Below, one piece after another: positions 49,015-62,000 of a stretch of 64,000 bases of DNA; within the stretch, counting starts at the first letter, position 1; every line of letters begins with the position of its first letter. A program made the translations under genes and the position numbers. The notes under the pieces were generated by a model. That model was not told the origin of the DNA. It was given only the letters and a program-made list of their open reading frames with translations, and made no database searches. The stretch is taken from NCBI RefSeq assembly GCF_018873765.1, contig NC_057919.1:65776984-65840983 (forward strand), given 5' to 3'. Source of the stretch: Telopea speciosissima. Lineage: Eukaryota; Streptophyta; Magnoliopsida; Proteales; Proteaceae.

Positions 49015-49170
49015 CGTTATTCCCTTCAATTCCTCGAATTCCTCACATGGGGGCGAAAATGATCACTCTACCTGCTGCCTTAAAACACTGTCAAAGGTGA
49101 GATCCACTCCCCCCTATTAGTGGAATTGGAGGTGCCCGCGAATTGGAGGTGATAATTATTCTTTCCCTCA
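49015..49170. mobile_element. MITE related to the element at 7656
   Basis: It contains GGGGGCGAAAATGATCACTC, GGTGAGATCCACTCCCCCC and the end GGAATTGGAGGTGCCCGCGAATTGGAGGTGATAATTA. The last part is the reverse complement of the start of the copy at 47015. Nested in the larger Mutator-like element. Confidence 0.6.
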
Positions 49171-49991
49171 CGCAAATGAAACTGAAGGGATAGATCGGAA
49201 ACAAATTTGGAACACCACCAACACCGTATTCATTATAGAACTCAGAGAGACTCGCAGAGCCGCATAGATTTGTCACTTCTACTCCTCATTTCATGTTTCA
49301 ATGCCTCCTGGACTGACCCAGTGACCCTGCATCAACGTAAAGCCAACTCACTACCCCTTTCGAATCTATCCTCCTCTTCTTCCTCTCTATTTCTTTTCTA
49401 TTCCTTCCTCTGGCTCAGGGAGATTGCGACCTTCTCTGTTACAGACCTGCTTGTTTTAAAAAAAAAATCAGTAACCCCTGCGTGCTTGCTGCCTTCAGGT
49501 AGGTAAGCAGTTCAAACACGCAGAGGAAGAGTGGCCATGTCAGAGTGTGAGGGGAATGACGATGGCGGTGCTCAATGATGGTGATGGCGACGTCGGTGAT
49601 GGGAATGGCGATGGCGGCGTCGATTGTTCGGAGATGGGAATGGCGATGGAGGTTTTCATTTTCACTTTTGAGAAGATGGTGGTTCATCCCAAATGAGGGG
49701 TAAATATGGAATAGCACTTCATCCCAAATGCAAGTAAATATGGAATAGCACATCCATTAAGGGTATTATGGTCATTTCGATTATATTTGGGTGATGACAT
49801 CATCACTTAACTATTTTTTTATTTTTTTTTGTGAAATCATCACTTAAGTATTCAAATCTAACGGTAGGGTTACATTTGTAAGAATATTTTAAAAAGCAAG
49901 GGAGGTTTATGAAATAGATGAAGTTTCAAAGATGACAGATGTAATTGTTTTAAAACACAGGGATGATAAACGTAAATTTTCCAAAAAGAAA

Positions 49992-51075
49992 AGTATCAAA
50001 TTAGTAACTGAAAAAATCATATTTTTCCTATTATATGGAGCAATATATACAAATCAATTTTCATACATGGCTGTGTAAGAAACCCGGTCAATAGTTCAGT
50101 CAATCACATAAAACTATATGAGAATCGAATATTCCTATCCAAATATTGTTGAAGTATTGATCATGTTAATACATCAAGAAGAAAAGATTCTCTTATCATA
50201 AAAAATAAAAAGATCCTTTAAACCATCAGGGAGGGTACACTAGCACCTCCCTCTCTCTCCTCAAATGAAATGACATTGCTCCCAACTACGTACGAAATCG
50301 TTCTACTGCATCTCATTTGTGTGCTACTCTATGCTTCCTCAGGTCAAATCAGGATCCTCTCCAATGAGGGCATCGCTCAATGATCCAACGGTTGGATTGC
50401 CTGGGCACACTAATTGGGCACACGATAGGGTGTGTGCTAGGCAGCCCAACCTTTGGATGCCTCATTGGGCGATCTCTTCATTGGAGAGGATCCGGATCCT
50501 CCTAAGGGAACCCTCACCTAATATACATACAGTGAAAAGGTTCCTTGAGCCACCAGTGGAGGGTACACAAACACCCTCTCTTTCTATCACTTTCTTTCTC
50601 CCATGAAATGACCTTCTTGCCCTCTTATGTATGAATCCTTTTTGTTGCACCTCACTGGTGCACTCTTCCATATCGCTTGCTCCAGAATGCCAATGTACCC
50701 TCACTTTCTCATATTGAATTTTAGGAAAAAGAATAGTTCTTGGTCGCGATCCTACATCCAAACACAGGAGCACGGAAATTATTGTCCCCCCCCCCCCATG
50801 AAATAAAAGATTTCATCCATATCGATGCCTCTACACGTGCTCTCATTGGCCCTGTGCTGGTGCAAGGACCTCTCTCACCTTTGATTTTTGTAGGGTGAGA
50901 GAACGTTGCCTAGGCCTCTAGAGGCTGCATGCGTGCACTGTCCAATGGGAGTGCATGCTCAAGCATCGACTTGGGTGAGATTTCCACTTCTCCATGGGGT
51001 TAGGACGATACTGTGTCTAGGCACAATAGCCATGCCAGCCATGTGACAAGTTAGCGTTATTTTTCCTATTTTTTT
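49992..51075. other. Intergenic region with MITEs
   Basis: Two diverged direct copies of a segment with GGAGGGTACAC and CATGAAATGAC lie at 50225-50340 and 50555-50670, on either side of a foldback element. At 50890-51050 is a piece of the GAGAACGTTGCC family. No gene. Confidence 0.4.
50347..50508. mobile_element. Foldback MITE
   Basis: Left arm AGGATCCTCTCCAATGAGG...CCAACGGTTGGATTGCCTGG and right arm CAACCTTTGGATGCCTCATTGGG...TTCATTGGAGAGGATCC are inverted. The centre has GGGCACACGATAGGGTGTGTGC. A related, partial copy occurs at 45585-45705. Confidence 0.75.
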
Positions 51076-51218
51076 TTAAGGGGCATTGTTCTCTATGTCG
51101 CAACGCACGCTGCGCCCAGGCACATGGGAGTGGACACAATAACCACCCTGCCCCGCTGAGTGGTAGGCCTATGTGCCTAGGCGCAGCTTGGGCTGCGGCA
51201 TAGAAAACATTCTCCCTT
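51076..51218. mobile_element. Foldback MITE
   Basis: Left arm TTCTCTATGTCGCAACGCAC...GCGCCCAGGCACATGGG and right arm CCTATGTGCCTAGGCGCAGC...GCGGCATAGAAAACA are inverted around 51145. Confidence 0.75.
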
Positions 51219-51379
51219 TTTTAATTATTATTTTCTCTCTACTCTATTCACATCATCATATGGAACTAATGGAAGCCGTGCTACCACTGGTGCGACATGG
51301 GAGATTCCCTTCTACACGAGCGTTGTGGGGAATCTCTCCCTGCACGAAAACTGCAATCTACAACTGGACGAAACTTAAT

Positions 51380-51566
51380 TGGTAACATTTATATCCTTTG
51401 AATGAAAGAACTCTTTTTCTTCCATTCTCTGGCTTATCCGACCGCCGTCTAACATTTAGCAGACTCGCATCGCCAGCCCGCAACTGAGTCAGTGCCCTCG
51501 TCTGCCGACCTATGTGCCCACCGGCTTCTCTTTTCCCTCTGCCGAATTGCTTGCAGCTCAATTTTA
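51380..51566 (+). other. Possible untranslated first exon of the DnaJ-like gene
   Basis: A more GC-rich stretch ends in a plausible donor (TTTTAG, then GTATTTC at 51567). The nearest acceptor for it is AACAG before 55868, leading into the leader of the coding exon at 55971. This would make a 4.3-kb 5' UTR intron that holds a repeat copy at 53.5-54.7 kb. There is no direct proof that the two belong together. Confidence 0.25.
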
Positions 51567-53500
51567 GGTATTTCTTGTACTAACGCAGACCTTTTTTTGG
51601 TTCATCTTTTAATTTCTGCAACGCCTTTTTTTTATTTTTATTTTTTTTGTGTCGCTTTCATTTGTTTTGGGTTCGTTTTGATCGTCTTGATTCTCACTTA
51701 TTCACCATTTCATTTTTCTGGGCTTTCGTTTTTTTGTTTTCTTTGAATTGGGTTTGTGTTAGAACTGTGAAATTTGGGGGGTTTGGTTCACGGGTCTCCG
51801 TATCGTCTCACATTGTTTAGTTACTGCTGCTTATGGTTCGAGCACCTCAAGAGGTTTCGATGTTACCCTAAAACTGGTTTTCTCTTCTTCAATTAATTTT
51901 TTATTCTCAAGAATATTACTGGTGGAATTCTTTTAGGAGATGGGTAGTTAGTCTACTTTTACGGCAAATCCGAATTCCTTACGGATAGGAATTGTTTGTT
52001 AGTCCTGTAGTTAGTTTTTGCACTGGTTTCAGACCTTCTTATGGTTCTTGCATACAGACAACGTTCATTCTGTATGCCGGTTTATTTGGGGCCTCTTCGT
52101 CCGTTAATAAGGACGTCCACGGTCCGTGTGTTGGGAGAGCATAGGAACTTCTACGTCACACTAATTTTTCCTCGGAGAACCCTATCATGATTCTGGTTTG
52201 AAGGAATTATGGGCCTCCCATGCTTATAGACTTAATTGTCTTATCATGTTTGCGTTCCATGAAACACAGAATTTGAGAAATTGCATGCCAAAGTTTAGAC
52301 TAATCCACTGTTTATTACCCACAAAAGGGGGAGTTATCCTGCTCATAGCAACTGCAAACTGTGAAGACAATCACTCTATGCCTTTTCTCGAAAATGCCTG
52401 CTAGAATGGGGAATGTGTCTTTATGAGCTTAGCATCCGTACACCCTTACTCTTAATTTCTGCCCCAACTTTGGGGTAGTTGGAAATAGACAATCTAGGAT
52501 ATTGAATTTGGGGCAATATTCTTGGGGCCACTTGGCATGGATATATGATGATACAATTGGTGGAGGAGTCTAGTTCATGTCCAGGCGGCTTTCTGATACG
52601 AACCTTGGGAGAACTCAACCACACAAACCGACTTATAAGGTGGGGGAACCCAAGACTATATCAATCCAAACCAAATCCCTTTCATTACCGAGGTGGGATC
52701 AACCCCCGATATGACTGATATGGGATCGTAACACTCAGTTATTGGCATCATAGTCTGTTGAAGTCAGCTCTCTTTGGACAGCTATTGTGATTGTAATAGT
52801 ATAGTTTGGCTAATGGAGATGGCTATGAATCTCTAGGAAAGTCTATTAGGATTTCACAGTATCTAAATAAAGTGATCTTACAGGCTTCACGGGGTTGAGA
52901 TGTTAGGGTAAAATGTTGTCATATAATCGATAAACCGTTGATGTATTTATGTCTTGAGAATACATTCTTTCGTGATACCAAAACTCCTAGTAAGTAGGAA
53001 TATAGCATTCGGATTTACAGTAGGCTTCATACTATCCTGCAGCAACATCATGGGTAGTAATTCTCCTTCATCCGTTTCAGAAAAGTTCTCTGGTTACCTT
53101 CAGCATTGAATACTGTAGCAGACTCAGCCCAGAGTAGATAATTTGTACTGTATCATTTTTTCTTTTAATATTTGTCTGTAATATTAAATATAGATTCTGT
53201 TGTGTCTATTGATGTTGTTTTATGTTTTAAGCAGGATGAGCTATACTTTTACTTCCTTTCCTTTCTCGTTAATAAGACCTTTCTTCTTTAACTCAGAGAG
53301 AGAGGCAACGGTGACAAGAAGACGTGACAAACCGAACACCACCATCTTAAAAATTTACTTCTTTATTTCAAAGCTATGAAATTTAATCGTCCTCTTTACC
53401 AGAGTGCTTTGTTCTTCACAAACATAAGAGCGCATATGACAAGTGCCTTTCTTTTTTTTGTTTGCAATGATTGGCCCCATCTGATGTAGAACTAGGTATG
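51567..53500. other. Non-coding stretch, possible long 5' UTR intron
   Basis: Mixed unique-looking sequence with a T-rich start. Searched both strands for coding segments and known repeats; nothing recognised. Confidence 0.3.
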
Positions 53501-53519
53501 ACTATCCTAACTCCAGACA

Positions 53520-54730
53520 GGATCACAATACAACCCCTAAACAAGTACTGATTTCACTTTAATTACAGTATATAAATATGAACTCAGCAGCATGTAACAG
53601 TAGGTTAGAACAACTCCCAGAACTCCCTACAATACTCAACACGTAGTATATAACCCCAGCTCCAAAGAGTAACAAACAGCAGCAGTAGCAGTGCTACCTC
53701 TGGCCTGGAACAGGGTCAAACAACCAGAAAATTCACCCGACTTTGAATCAGTAGCTATACATATTGGATGGGTCTTATATTCCGATTGAGTTTGGGTCTC
53801 AAAGGGGTGATTAACTCCTAAAAATCTCAGACTAAAACAATAGAAAGATGCTGAGATATTACTGTGAGACATGAAAATAGAAACTAAACTCAGAAATTAG
53901 TAAATAATGGAGTTAGAAAAACCCGGCCATCTGACGTACTCCAAATCAGCATCGAGTGGAGTTCTTGAAGAGGGGAATCAGTCCTCAATAATACAGATCA
54001 AGTTGGTAGCTCAATTGTAAGATCTCTCAATTCTTGAATTGAGGCACAAAATTGGGGATATTTGATATCTCATAAACGAAGGTTCAGATAGCCTCCAAAC
54101 TCCAGTCGAGTGGAGGTACTCCTGGGTGTGTTGGTTTGACCCTCCAATTATCACCCAAAGTTGATGGGTGGTTGCTGAGATCTGTGAAATCGAAGTAGCA
54201 GCAGGTTCCTTGGAGAACCTCAGAACCACAAGTACTGGGAATCCTTCTCTGATCTGTAACCAAAGCAGCAGCAACTTGGGGCTTCAATGAGCACTTTAAT
54301 AGAGATAATCAGCAGCTCCAATAAGGTTTGGTTGATCTTAGATGTACTCAGGAAAGAGAATCAGAGTGGGGAAAACAGAATACCGATTGGGGAAGAAGGG
54401 GAAGGGATAATGGCTATCTCAGCCAAGGGTTTCTCACCCCTAAAGGTCTCTCATCTCACAGCCTCTCACTGCTCCATGTTGCACAAAACAAGCAAAGTTT
54501 TCTCTTCATTAAAATCGTGGGGAGGATCCAAGAGGTTCATTACATTATATAGTTAAATCTTTCCAAAAATAAAAGATACGAAAATCCTGTTACAAAGAAG
54601 AATTGAGGCTTGCACAGCAAACAATCTAAGAACTTAGCTAATAAAATTTACTAAGTAAACGTGGTCTGAAATTAAAAAGGAAACAAAGTGTTAAAGAAAT
54701 AACTTGCTGTCCAAGCTACACTAATCCCCA
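53520..54730. repeat. Copy of the dispersed repeat family seen at 61.4 kb
   Basis: Shares with 61430-62500, in the same order and orientation: GCAGCAG-rich tracts, GTCGAGTGGAG...CTCCTGGGTG...ACCCTCCAA, TGCTGAGATCTG, GAGAATCAGAGTGG-like purine blocks, CACAGCCTCTCACTGCTCC with TTGCACAAAA, TACATTATATAG, and the end CTTGCTGTCCAAG. Both ends are undefined. The element has no coding frame of note. Confidence 0.65.
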
Positions 54731-55867
54731 CGATTTGGCTTTGAGTGAGCCAAAAACACCCAGCCTAAGCTAGTTGGCCCTATGGCCCATGGGCTAGCCC
54801 ATATTTTTGAGTGATGGACCAAGCCCTTGTTGATTCCTGCGGTTATATTTCAAGCCCAAGAATCGAACTGCTTTGCCATCAACCTGAGATATGATAGAGC
54901 GCTCCGGAACTGGGAGCTTACACCTTTTCAATAGATTTCCATACCAAAAATTAATTTTTTTGGTTTAAAAAATGGTTTAGAGGATTCTCTGGATGTTGCC
55001 ATTCGCTGAACTACCTAGAATGAGTTGCAGTAAACAATTGGCAGGATTCAAACCACAGCTGACCTATTGACATTAATGCGGTGTTTATCTGTGCTGTCAA
55101 TCAGGTAAATGACCATACACAGTGGCCCATATTGATGAAAATTGGCTAGGCGTACTGAAATACTGGGTCATACCTAATGAGTGGTGGGTTCACCTATCTG
55201 CATGTGCTGTATGCATGTTGCATACTTGATGTTTAGCTTATACTTCTCCTTTTTCATCAGGAAGATGTAGTATTTTGACCTATTTTTCCATTTTCATCAT
55301 CTTGAGTTTTGATAAATAATTCTATCTATTTCCAGTGCTGTCTTTTCTCTTTTTCCATATGCACATTCATACAAGGTTTAGGGATTGGGTTCATTGGACA
55401 GATTAGACCCAGGTGATTCCAATCCGATCATTCGGGATCAGATGATCCAATCAAACAACCAGCCAATCCAGGAGGAATAAAAAACTACGGAAGAGTGTGG
55501 ATCGGCTGATCCGCTAAATGTACCAGCTCAACTAGTCCAATACTGAATTACTGATATTGATCAGACTATTCCATACCAACTTATAAAACTTTGCATTCAT
55601 GAGTTTTGTTTTTTTGGATGAATGAGTTATGGTAATTTATTCTGCCCTGTTCAGACTGCTTTCTCTCTTTCAAGCATGCTTATTGTTTCCATATGCATCA
55701 TTCATGAGTTCGTTGCATTTTTCCAGTGTTACCTTTTTCTCATTCAATCATGCTTATGATTCCTCATGAGTTTTGATGATTAATTCTGTCCATGTCAGGT
55801 GTTGCCTTTTATTGTTCAAGCATGCTTATGATCTTATACTGTGTTACCTTTTTTGTATGGGTAACAG
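54731..55867. other. Non-coding stretch before the DnaJ-like coding exon
   Basis: A GATCC/CCAATC-type degenerate block lies at 55380-55590. Short diverged repeats of TTCAAGCATGCTTATG...CATGAGTT occur at 55665-55830. Nothing coding is seen. Confidence 0.4.
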
Positions 55868-55970
55868 GCATGAATCTTTCCAATGGAATCCAGTTTGCAT
55901 TGCAGTGTGCTCTTGATGGATTGAAAATTGATTGAAGCAGCTTGTCTTTAAAAAGATATCTTATACCATC

Positions 55971-56807
55971 ATGGCTCGGAAGGGAAATCAACAGAGAAAT
56001 GGGTTGGATCGTAACTCTTTAAATCACAAGATTAGGGTCCCAGAATCAGGGGCTGTGTCTATGGCAGAGAAAAAGGAAAAGGTAAAGTCGCGCAATGGTA
56101 AAGCTGCTGATGGAGAGGAACCCATAACTGGTAATCAGACAGGTAGTCCTTCAGTGTACATGTCAACTAATACCAACTATACAGGAGATGATGAGAAAAA
56201 TAACCAAAGATCCAGAAACTTCCCCTGCAAAGAGAAGCCTATAATGGATAGCAGTCCAGATTCAGCACCTTCGGTTCCTGCATCTTGTAACCCAAAAGAA
56301 CCCGGGGGCCATGCATCTGCTTCGAATGCATCAGGATCAAGAGGAGACAGAAGATCATCACTTAGAGGGAACGACAGTTTGAACAAACTAAAAACTAGTC
56401 TTGGCTTCTTACTGCGTCATTTACCCACCAAAGATTTGATGGAAGCTTCAGTTTTGTCAGATCATGTAATTTGGAGAAGTTTGGGGGCTTCTGCTCTGTC
56501 TATTTTTAATGCAGCCAGTGGATGGGTAGAAAGGCAGAAGCCATTGTTTTTTATTATAACAACCACAATATTTGATGCCAGTGGTTATGCTCGACTCAAG
56601 ATCCAGGAAGCATATCCTATTGTTTGGAGGTGGCTTGTGCAAATTGGGAAATTAATGCTACTTATATCCATGATTTGGTTGGACTGTAGTCTTAGGGGCC
56701 TTGACTCCCTTGTACGATTTGGGACAACATCCTTTTTTGCGGTCATTTGGTGCAGCATTCTCTCACTGGTTGCTATGATTGGGATTTTTAAATTTCTGAT
56801 AGTCACG
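55971..56807 (+). CDS. 5' coding exon of a membrane DnaJ-like protein (partial gene)
   Basis: One exon of 279 codons from the first ATG, ending at a donor (ACG, then GTGAGT) in phase 0. The N-terminal two thirds are polar (MARKGNQQRNGLDR...; Ser/Asn/Gly-rich). Hydrophobic, probably membrane-spanning segments follow at about 191-201, 224-240 and 251-279. The start and the TM layout resemble plant DnaJ proteins of the DNAJC14/Jiv-like group, in which the J domain follows several TM segments; the J domain itself would lie in later exons beyond the window. I base the family on memory of the N-terminus and the layout, so this is moderate. The next intron is at least 7 kb and holds Copia-type remnants. 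Confidence 0.6.
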
Positions 56808-58529
56808 GTGAGTTTAATCCAGCCCCTTCCCCCCCACGCACCCACCCACTCAAAAGGAAAGGAAGAAGTCTCTCTACCTTCTTTATTATCTTTCATTTGT
56901 GTATGAGAATTTTCATTTTGGAAGCTAGAGTTCTAATTTTATTTTAATTGTTCAGCTCAGTAATATTGTGTCCAATGGCCGTTTTTTCTCCAATTCATTG
57001 AGAGTTTATTTTAAGTTAATTTACCTTGATCTCCAATCCAATTTCTTTATTTATCATTGAGTTGGAATCTAAACCTGCCCTTTATCTATTTGAACTTATT
57101 TTTGCTGAAGAATTAATTTTATAAGGGTGTAATCTTTCTGTGGCCAAACGGCTAAAGCTCAAGCACACTGCCAGTTTCTTGCACAGTCAAATGTCAATAT
57201 GTGCCATTTTCTTGGAAAAGAGCCCAGTGGAAGGTAAAGTTTAGGGATGACAAGCAATGAGGTCTATGCACCTGGCAATCTATGATTTGGCATATAACTC
57301 TAATGCCTCTCTGTAAAATGGCATTGTTTCATGCATAGTTAAAATGATAGATATGCTTTTCTGTTCCTATTGTCAAAAATACAGATACAACAAGTAATTT
57401 TTTTTTATTAAAGTACTGAAAAAATTACCTCAAAGGAGTGTGAACAACCCAGTCTTCTGAAATCTGGATCTGCAATGCCAGTTGAACTGGTTGTCTTGCC
57501 AACCGACCTTCAGAATGGATTGCTGGGCAGGCCAGGTTTCAGAACATTGAAACAACTGAATTTATAAAGCATGAAAATATCAAAAGCAACAAAGAAGCAC
57601 AAGATGGGAAATTAAGATTCCCAAATCAGTTCTACTCATGGCCAAAGTAGATCTTCAAACACCAGAAGACCCTGTGTTGGATGATGGACAGTCCACTAGC
57701 AAACGTCCAATATCTGCATAGATTCTAATCATGTGTCAATTTATTCCTTGAAAAATAGTTTCTAACTCTTGCCAAATGCCAGGCAGATCGCATGTGGATC
57801 CATTTTCCACGACATGCTGCTTTTCTTTCCAAAGAACCAAGTGAACTGTAAATTTCATCTTTTAACTGCTAGAGAGGTCCAGTTAATCCCCAAAATCTGT
57901 ACCGAATAGACTGAACCACAATTTATTAAAAAGTGTGTAAATGACTCTTTGGCTTTATGATTCACCAACTTTTTGTATGACTTTCTGAAGTGATTTCTGT
58001 TTGTAATTACAACATTATCCTTCTTGTAACATTTTATATCCTCTAGTTACAAGGATCGATGTTAAGATTCGTGCCAGCTATTGTGGGTTGATCAGGCTCG
58101 TAGTCAGATGAGCTGAGCGCAAGAAGTCTACTCGTCGTTGAGTCTTTCTGTCTGTGAGAATAGCCACCCACTTCTGGTAGAGAATGTGGGTGTTTCTGTT
58201 TCTGCTGCCGGGGACTCCTGAAAAGGCGAGAGTGAAACCCTCAACAACAGAAATCAAAATTGCAAATAAAAAAAATATTCCTGCCACTTATGAAGCCCAA
58301 AAACTTATGAATGAAATTAGTGGGGAGAGAGATGGGGCTAAGAACTGAAGCTACAGTGTCTAGTGTTTGAGAAATCGATGACTGAAGCTATTTTATTAGT
58401 AGGCATTGATGGAAAAATGTAAAGAGAAGAAGAAAGATCTTCACTGTCAAATTCTGATTACAGAAAGTGTGTGGTAGGGTAACTAAATTGATTATTAATA
58501 GGGTTTTGAAAAAAGATCTCAAGTAAATT
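56808..58529. other. Start of a long intron of the DnaJ-like gene
   Basis: No further exon in frame was recognised. A minus-strand frame at 58287-58078 with a hydrophobic start is not assigned to any family. The sequence looks like mixed old repeats. Confidence 0.35.
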
Positions 58530-59019
58530 TGTTAAAGTTGTGAGTCTTGTGACGAGTTCAGAACAAGAAACCCAGATTCTGCGCAGACAAGAAGAAGAAG
58601 AAAAGAAAGGAGAAAGGAGAAGAAACGGGAGAAGGAAAAGAGAGAATATATGAGAGAAGGAAGAGTTGATCAAATAGGGTGCAATCTGCCCCCTAAGCGA
58701 TATCATAAATTTATAAGATAAGAATCATATGATATTACAAGTAGCCCCATAGGCTTATGGCTAATTACCCATAAGCCCAAGAAATAAAACTCCCCTTACA
58801 ATAAATCCCATATTGTACTAATCTACTGCAGTAACTTCAACACTCTCCCTCAATCTGGAGCATAGATATCACCCATGCCCAGCTTGGAACAACCTTGAAG
58901 AAACACTGTTTAATCAAGGGTTTAGTAAACAAGTCACCAAGTTGATGAGCAGAGTTGACAAAAGGAGTGGAGATCATCTTTCGCATCACATCATCTTGCA
59001 CAAAAGTGACAATCAACTT
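58530..59019 (-). mobile_element. 3' end of a Copia-type element: LTR plus RNase H tail
   Basis: The stretch 58530-58842 begins TG and ends CA with inverted TGTTAAAG/CTTCAACA-like ends and is read as an LTR of about 313 bases. Next to it on the minus strand is a purine tract GAGGGAGAG, as expected just before a 3' LTR. Beyond, up to 59019, the minus strand shows the end of a Copia polyprotein (HQLGDLFTKPL). Similarity stops where the plus-strand LTR at 59020 starts. Broken fossil; the rest may lie beyond the window. Confidence 0.75.
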
Positions 59020-62000
59020 TGTTAAAGTCGTGGTTATGTAACCACGATAAGAGGATTCCTCTCTATCGTGGGTGTCTATCTCTCTTATCTCTTTCTATTT
59101 TTTCTCTCTTTTTTTGTTTCCTAGTTGAGTTGTATTTGATCTCTAGAGTTTAGGTTTCTATTTCTATTTGTATTTTCCTAGTCTGAATAGGAAAGGTCAT
59201 TGTCCTGATACGTATAACTATAAATAAGAGTTGAGAGGGGGAGCCAGATATCGATTTTTATTCTCTGTCTGTCTGTCTTCCCCACTCGGTTTTCCTCTGC
59301 TGGTGTTCTAGCTCTGATTTCGTTACTTGGTATCAGAGAAGAACTAATTTCTGGTCGATTGTTTGACTTCTGGTTGATAGTTCTCTCTCTCTCAAGCATT
59401 CTTGATCTTGGTTTCAGCTACCATAAAGCTGCCTGCTACTTCAAACTGCCCTAGTTGTTGATAGCTATGGATTAAACTAGGGCATTCTCTGCTTCATTGC
59501 TGCATATGAAGATTGAGTCCTTCAAGCCTCTTGATCCAAGTTTTTGAAGAAGCTGAAGCCTGCGATATTGTCTTCTGCAGATTTGATTTTCTGAAATTAC
59601 TTTCTATTTAACCACTTAATGAAGCTAGCTTTTGAAGACTTGAAGTCTGATTTTAATTGTCAAGAGGTACACTAGCTTTAATTTCCAAAGCCAACTTGTG
59701 GTCTGATTGTTGGCAATTGAATCTCTTCTTCTGGCTGGCGGTACCCTGTTTAGGGTTACAAATCAGTCATTGTTACTGCTGATTTATTCCACCGATTAGT
59801 TTCAGTGTTGGGAAGCTATTCCCCTTCCCCTCCGTAAATACTTACTTCAATCAAGTTGTTTTGGGTTATTCTAACCCACTGATCGTGAGATACTGTTGTT
59901 ATCACAACACTGGGATTGTAACAAACACTGCCAGCTTCAACTTTGTGATCTTTTCTTGCTGATTATACAGATTATTCCACTGATTATGGACTACTACTTG
60001 GTGAATGCTTCCTTTAATTCCTGTTGTACCTGTTTGCATGATGGCTGAGTCAAAGACTTCTATGGACAATGTCCACATTCAGATCACCAACATCAAGTTA
60101 ACTGGTTTTTCAAACTATATGTTATGGTCTCAGGCTGTCTTAGTCTATATTCATGCTAAGGGGAAGATGAAATATCTTACTGATGATCCCCTTACCGCTG
60201 ATCCTAATGATCTTGCTTCTCTCACTGTATATGAAGGTTGGATGCGTGAGAATTCCACTCTCAAAATATGGTTGTGGAGCAGTATTGATCTACCATTGCT
60301 GCCAATGTCATGTTTCATACAACTGCAAAAGGTGTTTGGAATGATCTGAAGTAAAGTTTCTCAAGAGAGAAATATCACCCGCACATATTTGTATGAGAAA
60401 TTATTCAACTGTAAGCAGGGTGACAAATCTTCGAATGAATATTTAAGCAGTTACGAGGGAATAATTGAAGAACTCTAGGTACATCAACCTTTTACCATTG
60501 AATTGGAGTAGTTAAAGCATCAACGTGCTGAATTTCATGTTGCCAAATTCCTTGCTGGTCCACACCTGATTATCAGGTGGTTAAAAGCCAACTTCTGGCT
60601 TGCGAGAAAGTACCTTCCCTGAATGGAACTTTCCCTTGTCTTAAACGAACATCTACTGCCTCCAAGGTGGAACCTTCACCGCCTATCAAAGAAAATTCTG
60701 CCTTTACTGCTGGTGGAACTGGAGGATATGGTTTATCTGAGGGAGGTCGTGGTCAAGGTAGAGGCTGTGGCCATGGAACTGGTGGTCGTGGCACTGGTGG
60801 ACAAACTGTTGATAAAGGTTCTCGTCATTGCTCTTATTATGGGAAGTGAGATCATACCGTAGAAACATGTTGGGCCAAACATGGTCCTGAATGGGCTAAT
60901 GAATTGGTCAACACTGCTATGACTGACAATTCAACTGAGCAAGCACCTACTGGAGACACATCATCTGCATTTTCGTCCACTGTTTCTATGCCCCGTGATG
61001 ACTACAATCAGATTCTGAAACGACTGCAACAACTTGAGGCAGCTACTACTTCCACAGCCAATTTAGCTCATACAGATCACACTGCTTTATTTACTACTGC
61101 TATTACTACTCCCTAGATCAATGACTCTGGAGCTTCTTCTAACATGATTGGTTAGACTACTTTATTTTCATCAATTCCTAAACTTCATAATCTTCCCCAG
61201 TTTATTCTTGCTGATGGCTCTTCTACCAAGTCTCCTGTCTGTTAGCCAACTTACTAAAGCTCTTAACTGTTTTGTTACTATCTATCCTTCCTATTGTCCT
61301 TTAGGACCTTCAGACAAGGAGGAAGGTTGGTGGCGGGGTTGAACAGGCAGGTGTTTACTATCTGGACGGCATGGGACCTTCTACTGCAGCTACTACACTT
61401 GCTGGTGGTTAATGCAAGGCTAGATTAGAGATAACCTAACACCAATAATACCCACAATACAATGAAATTGAAGCAGCAACTAATTCCCAAACCCAAGCCT
61501 AGTATGCTGAAACCAGAAATTAGAAGGTAAGCAAAACTAAGCAAACCAGACAGCAGTTTGATGCCAAACTGGGATCGAAAGAAGGCCTGGCAGCAGTGAG
61601 AAACCTTCCAAAATTTCAGTCGGATCTGACCAGTGGTTGCGGTGATGTGAAGGCCTGAAGTTGCAGCAGTATTGAACTAATGGACAAGGCAGTCAGATAC
61701 TGGCTTGGGAGATTTATTATGTCTCTCAAATCTGAGGTCTAAAAGCCTTCAAAGGCTGGTCAAGTGGAGCTCCTGTGGGTCTGAAACAACCCTCCAAAAC
61801 TTACCCCAATTGGAGAAAAGGGTGCTGAGATCAGAGGCTTCGAATCAGCAACAGAAATAGAAGGTTGATGTAGCCGCAGGTGTCTAGATGTCCTTTATTT
61901 TGTGGTGCGAAGTAGCAGCAGTCTTGTTGATGATTGTGGATCAATTCAGGTCTTCAAAGATGTAGTTGCAGCAGCAGCAGCAGATTGCAGTCTCAAGGTA

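Larger units (their letters stand above)
48173..49982. mobile_element. Mutator-like (MULE-type) element with 9-bp target duplication
   Basis: The left end TGAAAATTTATGTTCACTAC and the right end GATAAACGTAAATTTTCC are inverted, with similarity of the two ends going on for about 60 bases (CAATTATGTCTATCACC against GATGACAGATGTAATTG). The direct repeat AAAAAGAAA stands at 48164-48172 and 49983-49991. A 9-base duplication is typical of Mutator-like elements, though this one is low in complexity. No transposase is seen; the interior holds a truncated LINE, a MITE and a stretch of unknown origin. Confidence 0.65.

Noticed and set aside
49207-49506. 99-codon Ser/Leu-rich frame
   Set aside because: Low complexity, no domain and no plausible ATG context; lies inside a transposable element.
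56585-56896. Minus-strand frame of 103 codons
   Set aside because: Antisense of the DnaJ-like exon, which has a consistent membrane protein layout.
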